Shown here: positions 22,237 through 32,256 of the stretch, piece by piece
Position numbering within the stretch: position 1 is the stretch's first letter
Layout of the letters: the number at the start of each line of letters is the position of its first letter
From: CAZOGW01 sp964579415
GTDB lineage: Bacteria > Actinomycetota > Acidimicrobiia > Spongiisociales > UBA5794
DNA: 64,000 nt
Direction of reading: 5' to 3'
Assembly (NCBI GenBank): GCA_964579415.1
Contig: CAZOGW010000001.1
Span: 24,271-88,270 of the forward strand
Program-made: the position numbers and the translations under genes
The notes under the pieces: generated by a model
Told to the model about the DNA's origin: nothing
The model's database searches: none
What the model saw: only the letters and a program-made list of their open reading frames with translations

Positions 22237-23748
22237 ATGAAAATCATCGAATCGACGGAGCAGACCCTGTTCCCCCGTACCTCCACCTCATCCCGTCCCC
22301 TCCGGGGCATGGCCGCCGCCCTCGCTCTCACCATCGCCGTAGCGGCGTGCGGAGGTGACAGCCTCGACGCCACCGAGACCACCGAAACCGGCTCGAACGA
22401 GGTGCCCGCCACCTCCGCAGCCGAAACCACCGGGGCGGCTTCGTCACTCTTCGACAGCAGCCAGGTCCACGACATCTCCATCAGCTACGACCAGGCCGAG
22501 TACGAGGCGATGATCGAGACCTACGCCGACACCGGTGACAAAGACTGGATCACGGGAACCGTCACCATCGACGGCACCGAGCTCACCGAGGTGGGCCTGC
22601 GTCTCAAGGGCAACTCCTCGCTACGCGGCCTTGGCGGAGGCGAGGGCCGGGAAGGCGGGTTCGGCGGCGGGCCCGGAGGTTCGGTGTCGGCCGAGGAGCC
22701 CGAGTCGCTTCCCTGGCTGGTGCGCCTCGACAAGTTGGTCGACGGGCAGCAGTACGAGGGTTACACCTCTTTCGTAGTCCGCTCCAACACCAGCTCCACT
22801 TCGCTCAACGAGGCGGTCGCTCTCGAGCTCCTCGATGCCGCCGGCCTCGCCACCCAGGACGCCACGCCGGTGCGGTTCAGCGTCAATGACGGGGAGCCGG
22901 TGCTGCGCCTCGTCATCGAGAACCCCGACGACACCTGGGAGGACGCCAACTTCTCCGGCGACGGTGTGCTCTACAAGGCCGAGGCGAGTGGCGACTACAC
23001 CTACCGGGGGGAGGATCCCGAATCATATGTGGACGTCTTCGACCAGGAGACCGGCGCGGTCGAGGACCTGTCACCACTGATCGGCTTGCTCGACTTCGTC
23101 AACAACAGCGACGACGCCACCTTCGCCGCCGAGCTGGGTGAGCACCTCGACGTCGACGCCTTCGCCACCTATCTGGCCGTGCAGGAGCTCATCGACAACG
23201 GCGACGACATCGACGGCCCCGGCAACAACTCCTACCTCCGCTACGACGCCGACGCGGACCTCTTCACGGTGGTGGCATGGGACCACAACCTCGCCTTCGG
23301 CGGCTTCGGCGGGTCAGGCTTTCCCAGTGGCGACGGCGGCTTCCCCGGGGGCGGCGGTCGCGACGGCGAGCCTCCGCCGGGAGGGATGCCACCCGGCGGG
23401 GAGCCGCCCGCCGGTTGGGAGCCACCCTCCGACTTCCAACCCCCGACCGGCGACGGGGAGACCCCCACCGGCGACTGGCAGCCCCCCGAGGGCTTCCAGG
23501 ACGGCGGCGGGCGGGGCCGGAGGGGACGCTCCAACCCTCTGGTGGAGCGGTTCATGGCCGACACCGACTTCGCCGCCCTCTACGAGGCAAAGCTGGCCGA
23601 GTTGAGCGAGCAGCTCTATGAGAGTGGCACCGCCGCCGAGATCCTGCAGCGGTGGAGCAGCGTCCTCACCACCCACGCCTCCGACCTCGTCGACGCCGCC
23701 ACGGTGGAACAGGAAGCCGCCGCCATCGCCGAGCACTTCGCCACATAG
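22237..23748 (+). CDS. CotH kinase family lipoprotein
   Basis: Secreted CotH-type atypical protein kinase domain. From the ATG at 22237 it is 503 residues with a lipoprotein signal (LALTIAVAAC, lipidated Cys about residue 39). The body has VHDISISYDQAEYEAMIETY, VGLRLKGNSSLRG, the lysine region LPWLVRLDKLV, and NSYLRYDADADLFTVVAWDHNLAFG, whose Asp is part of the kinase metal site. A Gly/Pro-rich insertion (about 365-440) precedes a helical C-terminus. It is divergent from DUF4956-VTC with 172 bp between starts, giving the VTC/DUF4956/CotH trio known from other bacteria. Confidence 0.9.
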   Translation: MKIIESTEQTLFPRTSTSSRPLRGMAAALALTIAVAACGGDSLDATETTETGSNEVPATSAAETTGAASSLFDSSQVHDISISYDQAEYEAMIETYADTGDKDWITGTVTIDGTELTEVGLRLKGNSSLRGLGGGEGREGGFGGGPGGSVSAEEPESLPWLVRLDKLVDGQQYEGYTSFVVRSNTSSTSLNEAVALELLDAAGLATQDATPVRFSVNDGEPVLRLVIENPDDTWEDANFSGDGVLYKAEASGDYTYRGEDPESYVDVFDQETGAVEDLSPLIGLLDFVNNSDDATFAAELGEHLDVDAFATYLAVQELIDNGDDIDGPGNNSYLRYDADADLFTVVAWDHNLAFGGFGGSGFPSGDGGFPGGGGRDGEPPPGGMPPGGEPPAGWEPPSDFQPPTGDGETPTGDWQPPEGFQDGGGRGRRGRSNPLVERFMADTDFAALYEAKLAELSEQLYESGTAAEILQRWSSVLTTHASDLVDAATVEQEAAAIAEHFAT

Positions 23749-23805
23749 TGCTTCGACCGACAACCTGACATGACTTCGGGTCGCCGCGGAGCGGGGAAAC
23801 GCCTC

Positions 23806-23826
23806 GGTACTTTGGTACGGGTACTG
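23806..23826. repeat. Short heptamer-repeat element D
   Basis: GGTACTTTGGTACGGGTACTG is a short degenerate copy of the heptamer family lying between the convergent cotH and sigma factor genes. It directly abuts the TAG stop codon of the sigma factor gene (23828-23830). Confidence 0.55.
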
Positions 23827-23827
23827 C

Positions 23828-24877
23828 CTAGAGCAGATCCTGCTCGCGGATGCCGAAGGAGGGGTGGCGCAGGCGGCACAGCGCCAGCTTCTCGAGCTGG
23901 CGGATGCGCTCGCGGGTGAGGTTGAACTCCTCGCCGATCTCCTCCAGGGTGCGGGGCACCCCGTCGTAGAAGCCGTAGCGCAGCGCCAGGATGCGGCCCT
24001 CCCGATCGGGGAGGCGCTCGATGGAGCGGCGCAGCGAGTTGGCGATGTCGAGCTCTTCGGTGACGCGCACCGGGTCGACGGCGTCCTCGTCCTCGATGAA
24101 GTCGCCGAGCTGGGCGCCATCCTCACCGACGGGCTGCTCCAGCGAGACGGTGTCGGCGACACCGAGCGCCAGCTCGACCTTGTCGACGTTGACGCCGGCC
24201 TCCTCGGCGATCTCTTCGGGGCGCGGCTCCCGACCCAGCTCGGCCTTGAGGCTTGCCTGGGCGGCGCGCACCGCGGCCAGGGTGTCGTGGAGGTGCACCG
24301 GGATACGGACGGTGCGGGACTTGTCGGCGATGGCGCGGGTGATGGCCTGGCGGATCCACCAGGTGGCATAGGTGGAGAACTTGAAGCCCTTGCGCCAGTC
24401 GAACTTCTCCACGGCGCGGATGAGGCCGAGGTTCCCCTCCTGGATCAGGTCGAGGAAATCGATGCCGGAGGTGTTGGCGTAGCGGCGGGCGTTGGCCACG
24501 ACGAGGCGCAGGTTGGCGGTGAGGAAGGCGTCCTTGGCCTCACGGCCCTGCCGTACCCGACGGCGGAGGACCATTTCCTCGGACTTGCCCTTGAAGTTGC
24601 CGGCCTCCAGCTTCTCGGCTGCGGACTGGCCCGACTCGATCTTCTGGGCGTAGTCGACTTCCTTCTCAGCGGTGAGCAGCTCGTATTCGCCGATGGCGGT
24701 GAGGTACTGGCTGACGAGATCGGTGGTGAGCCGGCCGCGCTCGTCGGTCAGCTTGTTGCGATCCTTCTCTCGTCGCGAGCGTGTCAGGGTGTCACGCTCG
24801 ATACGCTCCTTCGCCTCCTGGCGCTCACGTAGGGCGCGGTCAAGCGTCTTGTCACGCGTCTTGCTACTCGTTGCCAT
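23828..24877 (-). CDS. RNA polymerase sigma factor, sigma-70 group 1/2
   Basis: Sigma-70 family factor of 349 residues with regions 1.2 to 4.2. Region 1.2 is DLVSQYLTAIGEYELLTAEKE. Region 2 has DLIQEGNLGLIRAVEKFDW and FKFSTYATWWIRQAITRAI (-10 recognition). Region 3 begins RTVRIPVHLHDTLAAVR. Region 4.2 has GVPRTLEEIGEEFNLTRERI and RQLEKLALCRLRHP (-35 recognition). A basic, Lys/Arg-rich N-terminal extension of ~45 residues replaces the long region 1.1. It resembles group 2 HrdB/SigB-like factors of Actinobacteria. I cannot say whether it is the housekeeping factor. Confidence 0.93.
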   Translation of the reverse strand: MATSSKTRDKTLDRALRERQEAKERIERDTLTRSRREKDRNKLTDERGRLTTDLVSQYLTAIGEYELLTAEKEVDYAQKIESGQSAAEKLEAGNFKGKSEEMVLRRRVRQGREAKDAFLTANLRLVVANARRYANTSGIDFLDLIQEGNLGLIRAVEKFDWRKGFKFSTYATWWIRQAITRAIADKSRTVRIPVHLHDTLAAVRAAQASLKAELGREPRPEEIAEEAGVNVDKVELALGVADTVSLEQPVGEDGAQLGDFIEDEDAVDPVRVTEELDIANSLRRSIERLPDREGRILALRYGFYDGVPRTLEEIGEEFNLTRERIRQLEKLALCRLRHPSFGIREQDLL

Positions 24878-25109
24878 CTAGCGCGGTCCTCCAAAGACTG
24901 GCGGGTTGGAACCAGGTCATAAGTCGCCGGTCGGGGGAGATGGGCTCGTGAATCGGCGCACAAGAACCGGCACGCCTCAATATCACACAGATCGACGCGG
25001 TTGTGAACCCAATTTCTCCACAGAGTGACGTTTCCGGTTCGATCACAGACCGTCCCCCGACGGATCGGCTCGACCCGACTGACAGTACAACCCCGGTACC
25101 GTGCTGACT

Positions 25110-27167
<2,058 letters not shown>

Positions 27168-27188
27168 ACGTAAGCTGTCCGGGTTCAC

Positions 27189-29069
27189 ATGGACCCGTCA
27201 TCGACCATCTGCATCTATTGCGGGGCCGACCGCCCACTGGACCAGGACACCTGCCCCAACTGCAAACGCGGCTGGCTGGACAACCACATCGTCCAGCCGG
27301 CGGCAGAGTCCCCGGCGTCGCCCGAGCCGGTCCCGGCACCCCCGCCGGGATGGTTCCGCGCGCCCGAGGCCGCCAGCGACGCTGCCCCATCGGAGGCTGG
27401 GCCCAAGGGGGCTGAACCGCATGAAGCCGCGCTGCAAGAGGCTGAACCGGACCGGGCTGAACCTGAGGATGCTGAACCTGAGGAACCCGAGGAGGAAGCC
27501 GCCGCCGGTGAGTCGCCCGGGGATGCCGAGGAAGCAGGCGACGCCACCGCGGTGATGGCTGCAGTGGTTGCCGGAGGCGGGGACGAGCCGGCCCCCGGCG
27601 AGCCGGATCCGGTGGAACAAGGCGCCGTCGCCGACGAGCACGAAGGCGGACCGACCGGTGTGGCCGATGCCGACGAGGACGCCGCTCAGCCGGCTCCGGG
27701 CGTGACCGCCGGCGCCTTCAGCCGGCCCTGGATCACCGGGGCGCCTCCGACGGAGACGGGCCCGGAGGCTTCGCCGGATGACGGACCTGAAGCTGCAGGC
27801 CCGCCGGAAGCCGCTCCCGATGCTCCACCGCCCACCAGCGAGGAGATCCCGGCGGCACAGGAGGGGTCTCCAGGAGACGAACCTGCGATGGACGCCGCGG
27901 CTGCCATCACCGCAGACGATCCGGCGGAAGAGCGAGGACCGGAGCCCGCAGAGGAACCGCCGCCCCCTGGAGGAACGGTGGTGGACGAGCCGCCCCCGGC
28001 GCAACAGGAGCCCCCGGCCGCAGAGCCCGTCGCAGTAGAGGAGGCACCGGGAGCAGAGGAGCCTGCGGAGCACACCGAGGATCAGACTGCACTGGTCGCC
28101 GCCGGATGGGTCGCCGGCGCGGCGGCGACCGCAGAACCGGGCACCGAGCCTGCCGCCGACAACGGGCCCCAGACCGAGAACGAGCCCAAGGATGAGGGAG
28201 AAGCCGATGGCGCGGCGGAACCCGCGGTCGACGATGCTGCCGAGCCGACGGCCGTCATGGACGCCGCGCCGGCGGACTCCCCGGTGGAGGAGCCGCCGGC
28301 CGAACCCACCGAGGAAGACCTCAAGAAGGCCCGACGCCGGGAACGGCTGCTCCTCACCGGCGCCGTGCTGGCCGTGGTCGTGGCATGGATCGTCGCCCTC
28401 TTCCTGATCTCCCGTCAGGGCGACGACGAGCCCGGCTTCGCCGCCCCCTCCACCACCGCCGCCCCGGACACATCGACATCGGCACCACCCGAGACCACCA
28501 CCACGGCACCTCCGACGACAACCACCACCCCTGAGACCACCACCACGGCGGCGCCGATCGACCCGGTCGGCGAGCCGGCAACGGATCTCGGCCTCAGCTA
28601 CGTCTCCCTCGGCGAGCTCGGCTTCGGTTCCGGCGAGGCGCTGGGACGCCTGGTCGCCACCTTCGACCAACCGGACCGGATCTCGCCTGCCGGCGAGGCC
28701 GACGGCCTCTGCCCCGCCGAGGCCGGGTTCGTCGCCGCATGGGGACCGCTCGAAGCGATCTTCCGCGGCGACACAGTGGCGTCCGAGCTGGTCGGGTTCC
28801 GGGTGGGACCGGACGTCGCCGGGCACGCTACAGGCGGGATCGCCACCCTCTCCGGAGGAAGGGTGGGCGACACCGTGGCCGCATGGGAGGCCATCTACCC
28901 CAGCTTCGACCTTTCCGCGATCGACGGCGGCGCCGGCTACGTCCTGGTGCGTCCCTCCGACGGCGTGACGCTGCTGTGGGGACCCCTCTCCGGCGAGGGT
29001 GAGGAAGCGGTGATCGCCGGCATCAACTCACCGCGCAGCTGCGACGGCGGGCCCGGGGCGGACGGCTGA
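27189..29069 (+). CDS. Zinc-ribbon membrane protein with long acidic linker
   Basis: No known full-length family. The 626-residue protein starts with a four-cysteine zinc ribbon (Cys8, Cys11, Cys22, Cys25: CIYCG and CPNCKRGW). Then ~350 residues of Pro/Ala/Glu-rich low complexity follow, including repeats such as EAEPDRAEPEDAEPEEPEEE. A basic stretch KKARRRERLL leads to a membrane segment (about 386-408) and a Thr/Pro-rich stalk. The last ~170 residues form a soluble domain with LGELGFGSGEALGRLV, WGPLEAIFRGD and LLWGPLSGEGEEAVIAGI. That domain recurs in the protein at 37320-38243. Topology is cytoplasmic ribbon, external domain. It precedes the LCP fusion gene by 58 bp. Confidence 0.75.
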   Translation: MDPSSTICIYCGADRPLDQDTCPNCKRGWLDNHIVQPAAESPASPEPVPAPPPGWFRAPEAASDAAPSEAGPKGAEPHEAALQEAEPDRAEPEDAEPEEPEEEAAAGESPGDAEEAGDATAVMAAVVAGGGDEPAPGEPDPVEQGAVADEHEGGPTGVADADEDAAQPAPGVTAGAFSRPWITGAPPTETGPEASPDDGPEAAGPPEAAPDAPPPTSEEIPAAQEGSPGDEPAMDAAAAITADDPAEERGPEPAEEPPPPGGTVVDEPPPAQQEPPAAEPVAVEEAPGAEEPAEHTEDQTALVAAGWVAGAAATAEPGTEPAADNGPQTENEPKDEGEADGAAEPAVDDAAEPTAVMDAAPADSPVEEPPAEPTEEDLKKARRRERLLLTGAVLAVVVAWIVALFLISRQGDDEPGFAAPSTTAAPDTSTSAPPETTTTAPPTTTTTPETTTTAAPIDPVGEPATDLGLSYVSLGELGFGSGEALGRLVATFDQPDRISPAGEADGLCPAEAGFVAAWGPLEAIFRGDTVASELVGFRVGPDVAGHATGGIATLSGGRVGDTVAAWEAIYPSFDLSAIDGGAGYVLVRPSDGVTLLWGPLSGEGEEAVIAGINSPRSCDGGPGADG

Positions 29070-29127
29070 TGACTCACAATCAACCGACCCTGCGTAACAT
29101 GACGCCGCTCTGGACAAGAACCCCCTG

Positions 29128-31059
29128 ATGACCGATGTGACACCCCACCGCCGAACCCATCGATTCTGGCGACGCCTGTTCGCGCTTCCCAACATCGTCG
29201 CGGTGCTCGTCGGCATCGCCGCCTTCTGGGCGGTCGTACAGAGCTACCAGACCAACCGGGGCGCCCTCATCGCCGCCGCGGTGGGGGGTGTGGTGACGGC
29301 TGCGGTCTGGCTGATCTGGGACCGCATCGCCGGGCTCCGGCCGGTGGCCAAGCTGGTCGGGGTCCCCTCCGTCGGTGCCATCCCCTCGACGCCGGGCTCG
29401 CCCGCCCCCACGCTGGTCGCGCCCGACTCCCCCGCCTCCACCGCCTACCACCGGGCCGCGGCCCGCCTCGAGGCGTCGACGCGGGGCCGGGTCCTGCTCG
29501 TCGCCGGCATGGGCTCGGGGCAGGGGGCCACCACCGCCGCGCTGAACCTGGCGGTGGCGGCGACCCGGACCGGGCGGCGCACCCTGCTCGTCGACGGCGA
29601 TATCGCCTCGGCGAGGTTGAGCCACTTCGGGCGCAGCGGCATCAGCCCAGGCCTCACCGAGATCGCTTCCGGGGATGCCACCGTCGCCGCCGCCGCCCGC
29701 CTGTGGACCATCGACGAGCGGAGCCGCCTCCCCTTCATCCCTGCCGGCACGCCTCTCGGAGCCGACGTGCAGCTCTCCCGGCGAGCCGTCACCGAGGCGC
29801 TCGACGACATCACCACCGCCGCCGACCTGGTCCTCATCGACGCCGGCGACCTGGCCCAGTCCTCGATCGACGCCCTGGGGACGCTCGCCGACGGCACGCT
29901 CATGGTGATGCCCAAGGCGGCCCACCGCTCCACCGTCGAGGCGCTCACCCAGCGGCTCGACGAGGCCGGCGCCCCGGCAATCGGCTACGTGGTCAACGAG
30001 GCGGCGCCGAGCCCGCCTTCGGCCCACCAGCACCCGGTCTTCCGCAGCCTGAAGCGGGCGGTGGCCACCTCTCTCCTGGTGCTGGTCGCCTACGGTGCCT
30101 TCAACGGCGTCCAGCTCTGGCAGTCGTGGACCAGCGTGGAGCGGCATCGCGTCGATATCGCCGCCGCCAGCGAGTTCCTTCCCCTTCCCGAGGGTGGCGT
30201 TCCCGACGAGGGACTCCCCCAGGAGGCCGCCACCGCCATGACCGCGGTGCCCAGCCCCGACGGCGACTACCTGGCCGTGCTCGTCATCGGGACCGACCTG
30301 TCGGGATCCCTGGCGGACGTCATCACCCTGCTCATCATCCCCTCCACCGAGGACCCGCCCTCCATCGTGTCGATCCCTCGCGACCTCTACGTGCCCAACC
30401 GTTGTAGCGGCAGACTGGACAAGATCAACTCGAACATGGCCGGCTGCGGTACCAGCGTGGACGGCCCCACCCAGACCGCCCTGGCGGTGCAGGACTTCAC
30501 CGGCATCAAGATCGATCACCTCGCCATCTTCGATTTCGAGGGCTTCGCCGAGATCATCGACGCCGTCGGCGGCTACGAGATCTGCCTCGACTATCCGGTA
30601 CGGGACAGCAAGGCCCACCTCGACCTTCCCGCCGGCTGCACCCAGGCCACCGGGGAGCAGACACTGTCCTGGGTGCGCTCCCGCAGCACCCAGGAGCTGG
30701 TCGACGGGCGCTGGCGGACCATGTCCAGGGTGAGCGACCTCACCCGCAACCAGCGCCAGCAGGAGGTGATCCTCGACATGCTGGGCAAGTTGGGCGACTT
30801 CCAGTCGCCGCAGGACCTCACCAACACGGTGCGGAGCCTCACCAGCGCCTTCGCCCTCGACGACCAGCTCGGCCTGGCCGCCGCCGTCAACCTGGCCTGG
30901 GATCTGCGGGACATGCAGCCCTCCGACATCGTGAGGCTGGAGATCCCCGTCGCCGACGACCGTACCGCCTCCGGCGCCCTGGTCCTGATCAACACCGTTC
31001 CCTTCGACCAGGTTCTCGCCGAGGTGTATCCCGACTTAGCGCCGACCAGGACGAACTGA
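29128..31059 (+). CDS. Fusion of CpsD-like P-loop ATPase and LytR-CpsA-Psr domain
   Basis: Two envelope-polysaccharide functions in one 643-residue chain. Membrane segments lie at about 19-38 and 46-64. A MinD/BY-kinase-like domain follows (about 118-292) with VAGMGSGQGATTAALNLA where Walker A is expected, LLVDGDIASARL (Walker A') and LVLIDAGDL (Walker B). The invariant P-loop lysine is Ala134 and there is no tyrosine-rich tail. A third membrane segment (about 311-330) leads to an external LCP domain: VLVIGTDLSGSLADVITLL, SIPRDLYVP, KINSNMAG and LSWVRSRS. LCP enzymes transfer polysaccharides to peptidoglycan; BY-kinases control polymer length. The fusion may couple both. An inverted repeat covers the stop codon. 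Confidence 0.87.
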   Translation: MTDVTPHRRTHRFWRRLFALPNIVAVLVGIAAFWAVVQSYQTNRGALIAAAVGGVVTAAVWLIWDRIAGLRPVAKLVGVPSVGAIPSTPGSPAPTLVAPDSPASTAYHRAAARLEASTRGRVLLVAGMGSGQGATTAALNLAVAATRTGRRTLLVDGDIASARLSHFGRSGISPGLTEIASGDATVAAAARLWTIDERSRLPFIPAGTPLGADVQLSRRAVTEALDDITTAADLVLIDAGDLAQSSIDALGTLADGTLMVMPKAAHRSTVEALTQRLDEAGAPAIGYVVNEAAPSPPSAHQHPVFRSLKRAVATSLLVLVAYGAFNGVQLWQSWTSVERHRVDIAAASEFLPLPEGGVPDEGLPQEAATAMTAVPSPDGDYLAVLVIGTDLSGSLADVITLLIIPSTEDPPSIVSIPRDLYVPNRCSGRLDKINSNMAGCGTSVDGPTQTALAVQDFTGIKIDHLAIFDFEGFAEIIDAVGGYEICLDYPVRDSKAHLDLPAGCTQATGEQTLSWVRSRSTQELVDGRWRTMSRVSDLTRNQRQQEVILDMLGKLGDFQSPQDLTNTVRSLTSAFALDDQLGLAAAVNLAWDLRDMQPSDIVRLEIPVADDRTASGALVLINTVPFDQVLAEVYPDLAPTRTN

Positions 31060-31096
31060 GGGCCGTTCCGGCCCCTCAGTTCGTCCTGGTCGGCGC
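31039..31096 (+). terminator. 22-bp perfect inverted repeat across the stop codon
   Basis: Arms 31039-31060 and 31075-31096 are perfectly complementary over 22 bp (start GCGCCGACCAGGACG). An inner GGCC/GGCC extends the stem with one bulged C and a short loop. The left arm encodes the last codons and stop of the LCP fusion gene. There is no T-run after it. It may act as a terminator or mRNA-end stabiliser. Confidence 0.6.
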
Positions 31097-31097
31097 C

Positions 31098-31198
31098 GTA
31101 CTTGGTACTTGGTACTTGGTATCTGGCGACCACTGCAGGAGCCTCCGTCCCAAGTCACCGGATCAGGCTGCTCCGCCTACCAAGTACCAAGTACCTCC
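31098..31198. repeat. Intergenic heptamer-repeat element E (two inverted arms)
   Basis: Left arm 31098-31125 has three TACTTGG units plus TATCTGG. Right arm 31177-31198 has inverted units (ACCAAGT) ending in ACCTCCCC. The spacer of ~51 bp has no gene. It lies between the convergent LCP fusion and oppF genes and follows the 22-bp hairpin directly. Confidence 0.9.
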
Positions 31199-31251
31199 CC
31201 GCTACGACGCAACTCTTAGGACCTCGGTCACCTTGGGGAACGCCCGCAACC

Positions 31252-32256
31252 TCACACCGGCTGGTATGGCTGCTCCGCCAAGGGACCGGCCCTGAGATGG
31301 CAGGCGGCGGTGTGGGAGGATTCGCCGGGGACCTTCATCAGGTCGGGGTCCTCGATGTCGCACAGGCCGGGGCGGGCGATGGGGCAGCGGGGATGGAACC
31401 GGCAACCGGGGGGTGGGTTGAGCGGGGAGGGGATCTCTCCCTGCAGGTGCTGGCGGTTACGGGGCCGGGTCGGGTCGGGAACGGGTATGGCCCGGAGCAG
31501 CGCCTCGGTGTAGGGGTGGGCGGGGGAGGCGTACAGGGTGTTGCGATCGGTCGACTCGACGATGCGTCCCAGGTACATGACCAGGACCCGGTCGGAGACG
31601 TGCTCCACCACCGCCAGGTTGTGCGCCACGAACAGCAACGTGAGCCTCAGCTCCTGTTGCAGTTCACGGAGAAGGTTGAGCACCTGGGCCTGCACCGAGA
31701 CGTCCAGAGCCGAGACCGGCTCGTCGGCAACCACGAAGCGAGGCTCGAGGACCAGGGCGCGGGCGATGCCGATGCGCTGCCGCTGGCCCCCGGAGAACTC
31801 GTGCGGGTAGCGGTCGGCGTGCTGGGGCCTCAGGCCGACCAGGTCCAGCATGCGGTGGACCCGCCGGCGCCGTTCCTTGGCATCGCCGATGCGGTGGATA
31901 CGTAACCCCTCTGCGATCGAGTTGCCCACCGTGGTGCGGGGGTCGAGCGAGGAGTAGGGGTCCTGGAAGATGTACTGCACGTTCTGGCGGAAGGTGCCCA
32001 GGTCCTTGCCTGAGAGGTGGGTGACGTCGGTGCCGTCGAATATGATCGACCCCGACGTGGGCTCCAGGAGCCGCACCAGCATGCGGCCCAGGGTGGTCTT
32101 GCCGCACCCCGACTCCCCTACCAGGCCCACCGTCTCGCCCTCTTCGATGTCGAGGGTGACGCCGGCGACGGCGTCGACGGTGGCCACCGTGCGTTGCAGG
32201 ATGCCACCCTTGACGGGGAACTTCTTGGTGACGTCCGACATCTGGACCAGGCTCAT
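31252..32256 (-). CDS. oppF: Oligopeptide/dipeptide ABC transporter ATPase (OppF-like)
   Basis: Second ATPase of the peptide importer. The start is the ATG at 32256, overlapping the oppD stop (ATGA). The 334-residue protein has Walker A GESGCGKTT, Q-loop YIFQDPYSSLDPR, signature FSGGQRQRIGIARAL, Walker B RFVVADEPVSALDVS and the H-loop LFVAHNLAVV. The C-terminal oligo_HPY domain has PPPGCRFHPRCPIARPGLCD, whose cysteines fit the [4Fe-4S] site known in DppD/OppF-type ATPases. It is the last gene of the five-gene operon. Confidence 0.94.
   Translation of the reverse strand: MSLVQMSDVTKKFPVKGGILQRTVATVDAVAGVTLDIEEGETVGLVGESGCGKTTLGRMLVRLLEPTSGSIIFDGTDVTHLSGKDLGTFRQNVQYIFQDPYSSLDPRTTVGNSIAEGLRIHRIGDAKERRRRVHRMLDLVGLRPQHADRYPHEFSGGQRQRIGIARALVLEPRFVVADEPVSALDVSVQAQVLNLLRELQQELRLTLLFVAHNLAVVEHVSDRVLVMYLGRIVESTDRNTLYASPAHPYTEALLRAIPVPDPTRPRNRQHLQGEIPSPLNPPPGCRFHPRCPIARPGLCDIEDPDLMKVPGESSHTAACHLRAGPLAEQPYQPV

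Noticed and set aside
24878..25109. Promoters or riboswitch between sigma factor and DUF255 genes
   Set aside because: I could not find a convincing -35/-10 pair or a known leader structure on either strand.
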